Notes: a model not told the origin generated them from the letters alone. DNA of 42,118 nt from Circinella minor (GCA_016758965.1 JAEPRB010000307.1:1-42118), one strand, 5' to 3'. Positions 22,401-37,170 are shown, counted from the stretch's first letter. Made by a program: numbers and translations.

Positions 22401-25400
22401 TGTATTTTCACTACAATTAGATTCGTCTACCATAACTTTTGTATCCTTGACAAAATTCTCCCATTCCACAGGATGTAGCTGCTTCAAATACTCGAGCAAG
22501 GTGACACGAGTATTCTGATCTTCTTCACGAATGATTTCACGTAGTGATAACAAAATTTTTTCACCATAATGAGGCTGTACATATATTATATAGGGAAGAT
22601 AGATGAGTTGTTAATATATTGTCTAGCATTTTTTTAACCTTCATTGTCTTTGAAAACTAAAGAAAAAAAATTAAATGAATTCTTACCGTAAGAACTGTAA
22701 AAGAAGGCATACATTCTACAGGACGTGACTGTGGCATGGGTGTTGTTAAACTTTGAGCAAAGAAATGAATGCGTCGCTCCGCCTCACTATGTTGCGGATA
22801 GTATTCAGTCTTGAATGCAGTATCTTCTTGTGATACAAAAAACGTTGGGGGTTTGAGAGTTCTACGACCATCTTCAGGATTTGTTTCCTTATAATCGAGC
22901 AATGATTTTTGTATTAGCCAAACTAGTTAAAAGACTAAAAAAAAAGAGCATAAAGAAGCGAGTTATAATTGTATACATACCTGTTGGTAGAGCATCCGTT
23001 GTACATGATCTACAGTGATAAGATGCTCTCGATACATCGTAATGACAATGGCATTCCATATCTGAGAACATAAAACCTTCGGTTTGTATTTCATCTGGAT
23101 ATCTGAAGTAGCTAATAGTTTGACAAATATACGTTTCGGCATACATGAAAAAATGTTCCGCCAGGGGGACCAAATTGAGATGCCGAGATAAAACGAACGC
23201 GCTACCGAAAATATGGTATTCCAAATAATGTACCAAAGATAAGTATCCAAAAAGTATAACAATAAATCCATAAAAAACATAAGAGCGAGGGTCATATCGG
23301 GCATCGCGCTACAAAATCTCGAACCAATGATACGATCACTACAATTCTCGATGTACATACGACTCATCACCTTGAGAGGATCCTTGAACGACAAGGCCAA
23401 AAAGAAGTACGATTCGAGTAATTTACAGGTAAAGACACAAATCCATAAAGAGATTGACATAATCCTGTCAATGCGTTTGAGCGGAGGAAAATTGGCCGTA
23501 AAGCTGGTGCTCGCCAACATCGCTCGGGAATTATCTTTGCGACGTATAAACAACCGTGCCGTTGGAGTGATTGCCAGAAACAGCGTTGTTGCTACGCTGA
23601 TCAAGAGCTGAATGATAGCCACTAGTTTAGATATACCGCTGCGACGATCGATAAAGACACAATACACAGATGGACCCGCATTGATGATTAATAGAACAAA
23701 CAGTATGGCTATCCTACGGGTTATAGTCTTCGTTGTTGACCATGTGAATGGAAGGTATGAATATTCGGAAAACGATCCCACCAGCATAATAAATACAGCA
23801 ATAGCACCTCCAAGTGCGACAATAGACCATTGCACTGATGCTTCTTGGTCAGCAATCTCCTTTTCTTTATTGAGATAGAGTGCGGGGGCGTTGGCACTGA
23901 TGTAGTACCAGAACGACACAATGTGAATGATCCACACACGAGTGAAATTAATAGAAGCATGCATCCATGTTCGCTTTTCTTTGTATGTCTTATGTAAGGT
24001 TTTTGACCAATCAACTTCCTTAAGTGCTTGGTATCGTTCATGGGGTGGCAAACTTTGAAGAGTTGTTTTCTTGTCCGCAAGAAAGGTTTTGGTCAAACAG
24101 GTCGGGTGCCAAAAAAACTGGTTAACGTCGTCATAACCGATAATCTTGTCATGATCCTTTTCGCGTTTGATCATACGCCCATTGATAAGTACATAGATTT
24201 CGTCACGGAAAAAGTTGTATAGTGGTGTGATCACATTATCTAGAAATTCTCCTTCCTTGGCGTCAGCGGAGCTATTCTGGTCTCTTGAAGATATAACCTC
24301 GGCATAATAATCACTAGCCATCTTAAATAAAAAGCATAGCGCTTCAGGTGTATAACGAACAAGGGCACTTTCGCCCCAAATCAACAAGTATAGTGCGAGA
24401 TCTCGTATTTTTTCTTCATTGGTCAAAGACCGCATACGCAATTTCCATCTCTCTTTGGCATTCTCGAGACGTTTGGTATCATCGTCATCGTCATCGTCTT
24501 GTTTCGGTTTTTCAATCTTTCCGTCGGCTTCATCCATGAGATCCATTTGAGCAGCAAAATACCATCGACGATAATTAGCTCCCTCACCACCAATGTAATC
24601 AGCATGTAAGGTATCAAGTGCTTGTTGCGGCTTCATACGAGATGCCCGCGAATCGAGCATAATCATGAGATGATCAACCATGTTCCGTACACTATCTGCT
24701 TGAAACCCAAACTTTTTGGCAAGATCTTTAAACTGGTCTTCTATGTCAGCGACAGTTGCCGGCAATGCATCGTCTGGTCCCCACGAAGAATATGGAGCAC
24801 TACTGGTATAGCCAAGTAACGTGTTTTTTGGTAATGTTTGGTTACTTTGAGGATCTTGCATGGATGTAGTGCTTTCTGTCAACAATTTACTCTTGAACCG
24901 TTTGCTCTCCAACAACGCAAGCATAGAGTCTGCCGATGTTGCATAGCGCATGTATCGTCCTTCATCACCGGATGCCAAATGACCAAGAACATCGATGGTA
25001 TATGCGTCATTATTATTATTATTATTATTAGTGTTGTTATTAGCAGCGACTCCCGGAGGTGGTGGTAGATTATTTCGTTCATTATTGTATTCGTACTCGT
25101 CATCAAAATGACTATTTGCTCGGCGACGTCGGTCCATTCGTCGTCTAGGAGCTCCTTTGATGATAAAGTGTATAATTGTTATTATTGTTTGGTTGATTGT
25201 CTTACATCTTATATTTAATGTATTTAATATATTTTGTGTCTGTAGAAAAATAAACTTACCTTGTCCTAATGGAGGGGTTGGAATGGATGATAGTGATGTG
25301 CTCGATGACCGTGGTCGTGACATGCTATGTTATTAATGTGAGTGTTCATTTTAAGTTTTGGCAGAGAATATAGATTAAGTGAGTAGGACGGACGTCTGAG

Positions 25401-25734
25401 GTTATGAATGAAAAATTCTTCAAATAATAACATACTTTGCATAATAGGCTCGGATTTCTGGAAAATCACCTTTTGACTGCGGTTGATGTTGTTGGTTTTC
25501 TGGATCCGCATCTTCTTCCTGTATAACATTTTGTTGTGCATCGTATAAAGTCGATCGGCGTGATCTTAGTGTGTCATGACTACTTTGTGGACGATCGGCC
25601 GATCGACTTGCACGGTTGGCGGGCTCAGTTGATGACGGTTCTGTCTCTACCTCTATCGATGGTGACGGTTGATCTAGCGTCTGTTGTGGTTGTGATTGCT
25701 CTTTCGTATTGTTATTATTACTATTATTTGACAT
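19498..25734 (-). CDS. FKS1: 1,3-beta-glucan synthase catalytic subunit (FKS family)
   Basis: Six exons on the minus strand: 25734-25436, 25324-25260, 25154-22981, 22887-22687, 22574-19947, 19854-19498, giving 1907 residues, the usual FKS length. This integral plasma-membrane enzyme makes the 1,3-beta-glucan wall polymer from UDP-glucose and is regulated by Rho1. The N-terminal ~150 residues are disordered and Q/N/R-rich; a conserved FKS1 domain follows, then a first membrane cluster (roughly 515-800), the large cytosolic catalytic region (APTFFVSQ-type [39 protein letters not shown]), and a second membrane cluster from about 1365 to the C-terminus. The acceptor at 22888 is chosen because it keeps phase 0 and the family spacing. 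Hot spot 1 is residues 706-714, hot spot 2 1420-1428; both differ from the yeast consensus. Confidence 0.95.
25009..25030 (-). repeat. ATT microsatellite inside the glucan synthase gene
   Basis: Seven consecutive ATT units on the plus strand encode a run of asparagines in the disordered N-terminal part of the glucan synthase. Such runs vary in length between strains. Confidence 0.8.
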
Positions 25735-27912
25735 GTGTATTTATCTGAATATATATGGATATATAAATGCTATTGTTGCAAGCAAAAGAGACGAAATCGA
25801 ACCCGTGCTGAATATATAAAAATATTGACTTGTCGTCTCGTTCGCTCTCTCTCGCTTTCGACTTTATATTTTTTTTTGTTGTGTTATGATTTTTTACACA
25901 CTATATTATACGCTATTGTATATAATATTTATATATATAAATATATATATAGATATATATAACTAGAGAAAAAGAATAAATATTATTATTAGTATTATTA
26001 TAGAGGAAGGGATATAATAATATAGGTAGAGAGAATTATTCACAAAATGAAGGAGTGGAAAAAGTAGTACGGCAATTATTCGATTTTGCGATAGTAGGTC
26101 GATGAACTTCCAACAACACAACATCTCCCCGCTGTTTGCTAAAAGATTGTAGAGAGTACACAAATTCAAGTGTCGCCGGGAAAAAGAAATCTTTTGGTTG
26201 TATTTTAAAGTGGGTTATGAACCCCAAAAACGATTTGTTTTTACCAGGTATATCTTTTTGTTGGTATTGTTGTCATGGCAATATTCATGATTGAAAAGAA
26301 TATTCTGTTATTATATTCTGTGTTCCACAACGAACCTTTTTCATTAATAAATCTATTTTATTATTTAAAGGTAATTCAGTATAGATATCATACATTTATT
26401 TTTCATTGTAAGCAATTGATATGTATGTTTTTAATAAAGCATCGATCAAATCTTTTTTGTTTGTTGGCAATTGATTTATTACAAAAAGACTGTTAGCTGA
26501 GAAGAAAAAAAAAGAACCGAGCAGTTATAATATTACATGTATAAGCTGCACGATCACACACTACCTCTCTCTTTCAATTGTAAAAAAAAGATATAGTTCA
26601 ACTAATCGTTGGATGAACAAAAATCCCTAGCAGCAATGGCCATTGAAGTTGGAAAAAAAAGGGGGGGGAGGGATGATTACTATATAGAGCCATGAAAAGA
26701 AATAAAGAGTTTTTTTTATCGCGATTTTACCAACCCCGTGTTTTTTTCTTCTGGTATGTGGAAACACATAGATAACTACATAGAGTAGCATTCTCCATGA
26801 ATAATTATTTCTGCTACTGTCCTTGTTTTTACGTAACACTTTTTTGTCATTCATTTTACATACCTTATGATACATAGATACATATTCTACACTAATATCA
26901 TAAGTGCTGACTATATTAGCATAATAGAGACAGTAATAACACAATAAAAAGAATGCACATGCCAGTGATTATAGTGACTTTGGGTGGCGAACCTTGTTCC
27001 GAGGGTAATTAGATTATTAGGGCAGTGGCGAAATATAATAAAGATTAAAATACACCCCAGATGTATTAGTGATGATGATGATTCTGATAGTGATGCAGGC
27101 GAGACATTTATATATGCATAAAGCTGACAAGGAATATGCAAGCGAATATGCATGATACTCACAGAAAAAAAAGGTGAACTGTGATCCGCTAAAGGTTTTG
27201 TTTATGTGTTTCAGCTCTCCATTTCTATGCACAAGCCCCGACAGAAGACGAAGGTTCCATTCTATGTCGCTAGTTTTTTTTTTTTTTTTTTTGGGGGGGG
27301 GGAAAGAGAGGGAAGTAAAAAGGGAGAAAGGATTTTAAATGAGTTACGGTGCAAAAAAAGGAGGAGGGTACGAGTGATGCTAACTATAATCAAGAGGGGA
27401 GGAACAGCATTTACATAAAACGTATAATTCAACAATAATCCATCGGCCGCTTAGAACACAAAACAAGTTTCGCCTTTTTTTTGCCATGTGAAGAAAATGA
27501 AATTATTACCATTAGTTAAGTTAAAGGTCTTTTTTACAAGAAAAAAGAACATACACATTTTTGTATATACATATACGAAATTGGACAGAACGTACAATAA
27601 TTATATATCAAGTAGAATCCGCACAACGAGGGTATAAAAACGTATGATGATGAGTTAAAAGAGTCCGTAGCAGAAGGAGAGATACCGAACCACAATAAAC
27701 CACCTGACTCTCCACAAGAAAAAAAACCCCCTTGCATGGATGAGTATCCGTGACGCCTTCACATAAAGGAAGCATGTTTCTGCACCTATAACGCGAGTTA
27801 CCCTTTTTTTCTTTCTCTTTTTTTTCCCTCTTTCTTTCGATTTCTTTCGCTTTCTTCCGTTTCTTTTTTCTTTTTTCTAAATATTTTTTTATACTCAAAA
27901 AATAGTTCAGAT
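25735..27912. other. Divergent promoter region of glucan synthase and forkhead genes
   Basis: About 2.2 kb between two start codons that point away from each other. I see no gene; the open frames are short and AT- or homopolymer-driven. The region holds (AT)-rich runs at 25915-25965, a poly-A/poly-G tract near 26653-26668, a T19G10 tract at 27274-27302, and a long pyrimidine-rich leader (27800-27880) just before the forkhead ATG. Confidence 0.6.
27274..27302. repeat. T19-G10 homopolymer junction
   Basis: Nineteen T followed directly by ten G in the forkhead upstream region. Such tracts exclude nucleosomes and mutate easily; sequencing error in length is also likely here. Confidence 0.85.
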
Positions 27913-29581
<1,669 letters not shown>

Positions 29582-29948
29582 TTTTTTTTTCTTTTTCATG
29601 TATATCATTTTCTTTTTCTCTTTAAAAAAAAATTTTTTTCTATGTAAGGTTCTTTCTGTTTTTATCATCCTTTTTTCGGTGTGAATGTGAATTACACACA
29701 CGTAACCAAGATTCTTTCTGATGTTGTAGTTTTTTTTATCCCTACTGTAAACCTTCCTTCTTTCATTTCATATATATCACACATACATACACACATTCAT
29801 ATACGCACATACCACATCATACATATACAAAATGTATTCATCTTCTTTTTCTTGTTTTTCTGTTTGTCATTATTATAATACATATAAATTGGTTTATTAT
29901 AAATCCCAGTATAAAATAAACGAAAAAAGCTTATTATTATCACCATTG
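29582..29948. other. Convergent terminator region between forkhead and nuclease-helicase genes
   Basis: T-rich 3' flank of the forkhead gene, a CA/TA-rich run near 29775-29830 and the 3' flank of the helicase on the other strand. No gene is supported. Confidence 0.6.
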
Positions 29949-32900
29949 TTATATTTTCCAATCAATTATTGCGTCACTTTGCTTTGCCCATTGTTGTACC
30001 ATGCAAATAAAACCCCATCCTTCTGTATTTTCTCGTTTCTCAAAAAGATCAAGCCCATGGTTGCTTTGGCGATTGGGTAAAGCTAAAATATCATCTGTAG
30101 TGACAATAATAATCTTACAACTAGATTAAGAGAATGATGGATAAATTCAATAAAAGTTTTTTTTTTTCATTATTATCAGCCCACACAGCACATAAGCACA
30201 TATGCACATAGTCAAATAGAAAGCCTTACCGAGCACGCGACACCGTCACGTTCCATCGCTTAAAATCTAACAGGAAATCCACTTTTGTACGCGTGATTTC
30301 ATTAAAAGTAAAACAAGCTAGAACCAATTCACATTCTTGTCCTTGCATTTTTTCCACCGTATTCACCTTCACTTTGTCACAGAGCGAGTTTCCACCCCGA
30401 AGAAATATAGCATGCTCTACGGCAACTCGTTGTCGATGATGAGGAGTTACAATCATTATTTTTACAGTTTCATCGTCATTATCATCTTGTTTATTATTGA
30501 CTCTTGCTGACAAATGAGTTTCCACCATATCCGCAATAATACTGGCTTCTTTTTCGGTAGTCTCGTCTTGGTCATCATTCTTGTTGGTAAATTTAACGTT
30601 CACCACTGTCAAGGCTTTTTTGGGGTCCAATGCGGCACGGATTGTATTAAGCCGTTGATTTGGCGTAACACGAGTCCAGTCATATTTCAGGCATAGGTTT
30701 GGATAGTGTGCAGCTAAGTCGTTGCCGTAGATTTGTTGGAAAAATGAGTTTAATTCGTCATTCTACAAGAAAAAAGGAAATAAACGTTAACCTTATTTTG
30801 TTTACTTATTCTTATTCTTTAACATACAAAAAAAACGTTTTTACCATGCGCCAATTATCTTTCAATTGGATTGTATTTGGACCAAAATCACGTTTTGCTC
30901 CTTTTTGTAATAAAAATTCTTGTGGTGATATTGCTTCATTTGATTCTGTACGCATCAGACATTGTTGAATAGACCCAAATAATAATGGTTCAGTCGAAGG
31001 AAGTTTTGGATAAGTGTTTTGTAAAATAGGCCCTAGTTGCTAAAATAAGCATATATTAATAATTATTTTGTTGTATATTTAACAGGTTTTGTTTTGTCCT
31101 TTTGTTTATGTACCATGTGATCACCAGCGATAATCAGTCGCCCCTTGCTTGCATCGAGGCAATTAATGGCAATAGCAGCATCTGGAACAAGTAGCTATAA
31201 AACATTTATCAAATAATTATTATCCTTGTACGTTATTATATATTACTCATCGCTCCTTTTTTTATCTATTTCTTTTTGTTACCTGTGAGCTTTCATCGAT
31301 GATCATTATGTCACAAGATAAATTAAGCTTTGGCTTTTTTTGAACTTTATGCCAATCCCATACTGTACCGCCCACCACCGCTGCCCCTTTTTTGGGTAAG
31401 TGTTTGCCGATTTGATCAGCTTTGCAGCGTACTGCATCACTTAAGCCATCTACAGCATCCGTGTTCGACGCTGATTCCATAGCAACTATATCGAATGATA
31501 AGTCACTTTTCTCTGTCGTTGTGTTACTTCTTTTGTGTCGCGCTCGCACCAACGCTATTCGTTTCAACAGGTTGATAATGGCATGACGAGTAAATGCAGT
31601 GACCCCTATAATGAAAGGTTTTCCGCTTTTATGGTCGTGCAAGTGGGTTATGTACCAGTTAATAAATAGAGCCAAAAACTCTGTTTTTCCCGATCCCTGA
31701 ATAGTAAGAATAATTTTTTTTGAGCTCGATTAGTATAATCAGAATTTTTAGTTCGGTGTCATAAATTTGATTAGAGAAAAAAAGCTCATATTTACTGGTG
31801 GTCCCCAAACAATTTGTAAACGCTTATTGATGATGCTAGCCGATATATCTTTTTGTGAAGGAGACATGCTAAAATTATCTCTAAGTTCGAGTGCTGTGGC
31901 CCGAGCTTCGGATGATAATAGTCCTTCCGATCCTTCCGATCCTTCATCCTGTCCTCCTTCTGCCCAGCTATTCGGATCACGCATCATGTGCTATACCATG
32001 CCAAGACATCCAAGGGAGAGAAAAAATTAGTTTATCTACTAAAATAATGATAATAATGCTATTATGCTATTATTTATTCGTTATCTCCATTTATATTACC
32101 TCAAATGGGCTTGTTTCATCTTGTTGGTCGATTTGCAGCAAAGCATCCAAAATTTTGTCGATGTTGAAATCAATAAAACGTCGATATATTCGATAGCATT
32201 TGTTCTTTTTGAGGTCTAGAGGTTTAAAAAACCCGGTCAATGCCACGCTTAAACCATCATCTGAGACACGGTCTACATTGGCAGTAACAACGGTATCAAC
32301 CCGTAATTTATTACGATATAAAAGATCTGGAAACTGAATAGACTCAAGAATACCCTAAACATAAAAACAACGACAAAAGAAAGTGCATCTATAAATAAAA
32401 TAGTACTTCCAAATATTGCTGCACATATTTTTCCCACCTATCAATTTTTTTTGGCTATTACCTCCCTTCTCCCGCGTTCCGTCTTTCGCCCTTCTTTGTT
32501 TCTCCTCCTAACCCCTTTCTCCTCTCTAACCCTATTGCCTTTCACATATGTACTACCTGACGAGTATCGTTTACAACAAGATATTCCTTCAATCCATTTC
32601 TAACTAAACTATCCATTTGGATTCGTAACGCCGCTAAAGTTGTAAATTTGCCAGGCATAACATCAAACCACGCAAGCCAAGTGTCTTTTTTTCCTGGATT
32701 AGGAATAACTTCATAGCGCTGGAATGCTATTCTTAAACTGGTTTTTCCGTATGCCGATCCAAGGTCGTGGAGCCGTTCAGAGCGTGCATTCTCACATCCA
32801 GAGATACATTCCAATTTTTTGAAGAATGATAACTGTCCAAGCAAACGAGACTTGAAAGGTTGGATTGTGTGCCAGATAAAGCTTGTGTTCTTTAAGCAAT

Positions 32901-35057
32901 ATATATTCGTCAGCGTGTCTTCTCTGTACTTTGTTGCTAGCCCTCGGTATTGATCCAGAATATTCTTAAGATGATGGGTATGAGTGAAAAGATGAGCAGA
33001 GATATTGTCTTGTGCAAGCCATCGGTCGTATAACCCTGCTTCATCCAGTAAAAGATAATTTTTGTCAATATCGTCAATATTATTCTCATTTTGATTCTCA
33101 TCCTTTTCTTTTTTGATCTTCTTGTCGATTAAAGTGGTACCGGTATCATTGCACATCCAACCAAGCATATCGGCAAGAGTATAAAAGCCTGGAACGCCTA
33201 ATGCAATATTTTCTTGAACAATTTGTTCCAGATCCACCAGCCGAGGAACTGTCACTTGTTCGAATTCAGTTGGAAAATCGGATACACCGGGAATAGTCAA
33301 AAGCTGTGTATCTTGAAAGAGTACAAGAAGACAATTCATGGCTTTTTGAGTGATCTTATCATCATCTGTATACTGTTCTTCTTTATTTTCTTTAATGGAA
33401 GCAATTTCAAGCAAGCATTTACGCAGTTGTAATTTAGCTTGGTTGTTTGCCACATAAAGCGTGCAACATGACTTGTTGTTCTCCATGAATGTAAGAACAC
33501 GTACCAAGTCATTCACCAATGAAATGGCAAGTCGTTTGTAGTGAGACAACAATCGACTTTGAAAGATAACAGACCCAACGCAATCCATGTCCTTCAATAT
33601 TGTTCCATCTTCTGTATATACTCGAATGGTGTATGCGCATATACTGCGATATGTGGGATCATATGCAAAAGAAATAAAAATATGATGATCCGTTTTCTCT
33701 GCCAATGATACAGTGTAATTACCACGAAACTGACACAATAAACAAAATAAAATGATAAATAATAAAATTCTATAAATACCATATTTTTACCTAGCATATT
33801 ACTAGTAGTATATACCTGTGGTTTTTTTGTTTTATACGCATCAATGTATGGAAGAAATTCCGGGTTTAGCATCCATTCTGGTACTGGAATACGGTGATCC
33901 TTGATTTTCACACTCATCATCTGATTTGTCAAATCCTCAATATCACTACTATTTTCACCACCTGTATTTAATACTTTCAGTCGACTTGTCAGTTCCTCCA
34001 TAACGCCTTTATCATCATCATCATCAACACTATTATTAGGGTTTGATCGCGTCATGTTGGTTTTGTAGTTTTTTTTCAACGCTTTGACCTTGTAATCCGT
34101 CATATATGCAGCAGCGCCAGGAGTGCCATAAGCATCACGACGGCAAATATCTGTATAATTGCAAGTTTTGCATTTTCCATTGTACAACCATGAAGGATTA
34201 TCTGCCATAATGATCGCTGGTAATTCGACAGTATAAAAAAAATTCATTTTAGGCATCATCAAATCAATTCGAAATGTCTCGGGTTCTTTTGGATTAGATG
34301 GTAGCCAGACACCACCGACGGGATCAATCTCCAGGTTGCGAATATCTTTAGTAAGATACTCGAGAAGGTATGCATAGGATGCGACTTGAAACTATTTTTA
34401 TTTAATCAATGAAGTCAATAACCCTTTTCGTTTTCACTTCCACATAAGCAATCCCATTTTCACTATCATTTTATTATTATTTTTTACCTGATGATATGAA
34501 CCCATTTGTCGACTTGATTTTGCATCAATAACAAAAATTGTTCTTGCCTTTGTTGAAGGATTTTCTCTAATCCATAAAAAATCGGGTATAAATCGTGAAA
34601 GTCGATAACAACTACTACTTTTATGTGTTGTTGATAATGATGCATAAAACCCTTCTGGCATCTCAAAACTCAGCTGATATAGGATTTGACCAACTTTTGC
34701 TTCACGTAATATTTGCCTACTTCTTGACGTTGGCGTATGAGTATGATCCACCAGTTTTGAACCTAAGTCGTTTAAAAGTTTTATTTCAAAGTCATCACCA
34801 CGTTTCAAATGAGCTTGAGTGATTGCGTCTATTGGGTGTTGTTGCGTTGCATTGTTGTCGTCTTTAGAAACTTTGACGGCTGCTAACGTCGTCAACTTGA
34901 CATGCTTTTCGCAATGATAATAGAAACTTGTAGCTAATTTCGATACTGAAATCTTTGGCCATTGTTGTTTCTTTTCTTTGTTTTGTTGTTCGCAAGTTGA
35001 TTCAGTTACAGGTTCATTGTCAGCATCTTTATGTTGAAAAACTTCTGGAGCTGTCAT
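29949..35057 (-). CDS. RecB-like Fe-S nuclease fused to SF1 (Upf1/Dna2-type) helicase
   Basis: Ten exons on the minus strand: 35057-34488, 34391-33816, 33729-32557, 32354-32100, 31990-31796, 31696-31283, 31194-31114, 31039-30845, 30762-30230, 30120-29949; 1387 residues in one frame. The N-terminal domain is a PD-(D/E)XK nuclease: D159 (IPDFLW), D178 and K180 (IDAKSS), and QVASY (Q192, Y196). C49, C264, C267 and C273 match the cysteine pattern of AddB/Dna2 nucleases that hold a 4Fe-4S cluster. Residues about 383-775 are a middle region possibly related to a RNase-H-like fold. The helicase part has Walker A GPPGSGKT (921-928), Walker B DESSQ (1057-1061), GDHMQLGPI, KMQGQE and the motif VI WNVTVSRAR. 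The Walker A is of SMUBP2/Upf1 type rather than Dna2's GMPGTGKT. It probably cuts and unwinds DNA in repair or replication; cellular role unknown. Confidence 0.82.
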
Positions 35058-35446
35058 GATCACTTATTTCTACGCAACTCACCAAAAAAAAAAAAAAATT
35101 GAGTATAGGAGAGAAAAAAAGCCAGAGAGAGAAAAAGAAAACCGAATTGTAACACTGTTCTTTTCTCTTAACATAAAATTATTATGATAAATTATAAATT
35201 TTGTTTGTTTGTACCTTTAATAAAGAATATATTTACAATAATAAAAACACAAGATAATAATAAAAATAGAAATAGGGAATACTTTACATAATGATAATAA
35301 GAAAAAATAATTTGGATGTCAAAATAAGGGAAGGAAAAAAAGTACAATATAGAAGAGAGAATGTTATGTTAATACACTATATATTATGTGATGCAGAAAG
35401 ATTAAAAAAAAAGGTGGGTAAAATGAGATATATAAAGGAATTGTCA
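35058..35446. other. Intergenic region between nuclease-helicase and phosphate transporter
   Basis: The two genes are on the same strand. The stretch holds the AT-rich 3' flank of the transporter and the short promoter and leader of the helicase. A 65-codon plus-strand frame at 35291-35488 overlaps the transporter end and looks spurious. Confidence 0.6.
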
Positions 35447-37170
35447 TTATTTTTCAGATGGTTTTTCAGCATTTTCAATGGGAACTGATTCAGTTGATAA
35501 CGCATCATTTTGAATAACAGAAGTAGCTGGGGGTACATAGTCTTCTTCAAAGGCGGACAAATCCAAACCCTTGGATTCAGGGATCCAAAGGAGAGTAACA
35601 ATCAAACCAAGGAACATGACACCTGCGAAAATACCCAAAGTACCAGGCAAAAAAGCATGCTCACCAGGAGCACCTCCATAGTCAACAAGAACATTGAATG
35701 CAAATGAAGCTAAAATAGCACCAGCCTTACCAGAGGCAGCGGAAATACCGTGAGCAGATGCACGGACCTTGGTAGGGAAAACTTCACCAGGAATGATAAA
35801 GGTTGTGCAGTTAGCACCGAAGTTTTGGAACAGTTGGGCAAGAGTAAAAATTGTAATGAAAGCAGGCATGGCTCTATCACGCAATTCATAATAGGCAGAG
35901 GCAAGAATAGTAAAGAGAACAGTGGTAACAGAAAAACCCATAATTTGAATGGTACGACGACCCCAACGTTCAACAAAAATGACGGTAAGATAATAACCAG
36001 GGACAGAACCAAGACAAGTAATAATGATTTGACCGACTGTGTTAGCCCACAAAGTTTCAAAGGGTGTGCCTTTCTTCGAGAATCCAATGGCTTCGAGAAT
36101 GTAAGTATTGTTCAAACCTAAACCATAGAAGGCGATATCGAGCAAGAACCAAGAGAGTGAAGTGCCAAGCAAAACTTTAAAATGTCTCCATTGACCAAAG
36201 TAGGCACGGAATTCAGCCCAATGGCTTCGTTGCTTAATATCAACCTTAGTATATTGACGTGCAAGTTCATCAGATACTTCTTGACCTTTTGCGGCAGCGG
36301 CAGCTTCAACATCATGTTCGACATCCATGGCATAACGAGGAGATTCGGGCATAGTGAAGCGCAAATAGATAGTGGCAACAGCAGGAACAGCACCGAGACC
36401 AATACACAAACGCCAAACATAATCGAGGTTGAACACATCGTCATTGATGGCACCCTTGAAGATAGCAAGAAGAATCAAAGTTACAATAGCTGCTGCAAGA
36501 TTACCAATACCTTGCATGGAGAAAATAAGAGCCATCATCATACCACGTCGGCCAGTGCTACTCCATTCGGATGTAATGGTTGCACTCATAGGATAATCAC
36601 CTAATAATATATTATAAAAGTCATTATTATTAATATATCAGAAAAATCAGTTTTGCATATGATAAAAGTGGAATTTGTTTTTAATTTACCTCCAACACCA
36701 AAACCAAGAACAAGACGCCATAAACCAAGGAATGCAATACCAGAGACACCGCGAACAGCGGATGCAGATGTTGCACAGTTGATTGTACCAATAATAATAA
36801 TCAATAACTCAAAACCATAAATTTTACGACCCAAGATATCACCCATGAAACCAAAGAAAAGTTGACCAAAGAGAGTACCGACAGATGTCATACCCTTAAT
36901 GACACCTTCAATATCAGAGGGGATCTTGTTGTTTAAATGTGGGTAGTAAACATAACCAAGCATAGGGGCAACCAAATTAATGATAAAAATATCATATGAA
37001 TCAGTAAAGAAACCGGCACCAGCGGTAAGAATAGTTCTAACAGTAAACCAGTTGAATTTGCTACCAGCACCATTATCATCAAGTTTTTCCAAACTCTTGA
37101 GCTTGTTTTCAGCAGAATTGATTTGTTCTTGCTCCAACGCAGTGGGTTCGCTTGTTGCTGAAGACGCCAT
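35447..37170 (-). CDS. PHO84: Inorganic phosphate/H+ symporter, PHO84 type (MFS)
   Basis: Two exons, 37170-36690 and 36600-35447, splice within a glycine codon to give 544 residues, typical for the family. This plasma-membrane major facilitator carries phosphate in with protons. The first membrane helix has FFTDSYDIF with D57 and D60, which line up with the proton/phosphate aspartates of yeast Pho84. The family signature GGDYPMSATITSEW (G160-W173) spans the intron. Other landmarks are the loop-2 motif GDILGRKIYG, the MPESPRY motif after helix 6, and IPGEVFPTKVRASAHG in the second half. About twelve membrane helices are expected. High affinity is inferred by homology. Two AACGTG (CACGTT on the other strand) motifs lie in the promoter. 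Confidence 0.93.

Noticed and set aside
22889..22981. Alternative junction in the glucan synthase gene using the AG at about 22925
   Set aside because: That acceptor breaks the frame with the strong GTATGT donor; the AG ending at 22888 keeps phase 0 and gives the family spacing between LYQQ and PPTFFVSQ.
25791..25812. Reverse-strand GGGTTCGATT resembling a tRNA T-arm
   Set aside because: The flanking bases do not pair into a T-stem, and there is no acceptor stem or D-arm within tRNA distance.
26275..26496. 73-codon plus-strand frame in the divergent promoter
   Set aside because: Composition is F/I/L/Y-rich as expected from AT-rich non-coding DNA; no domain or conserved motif.
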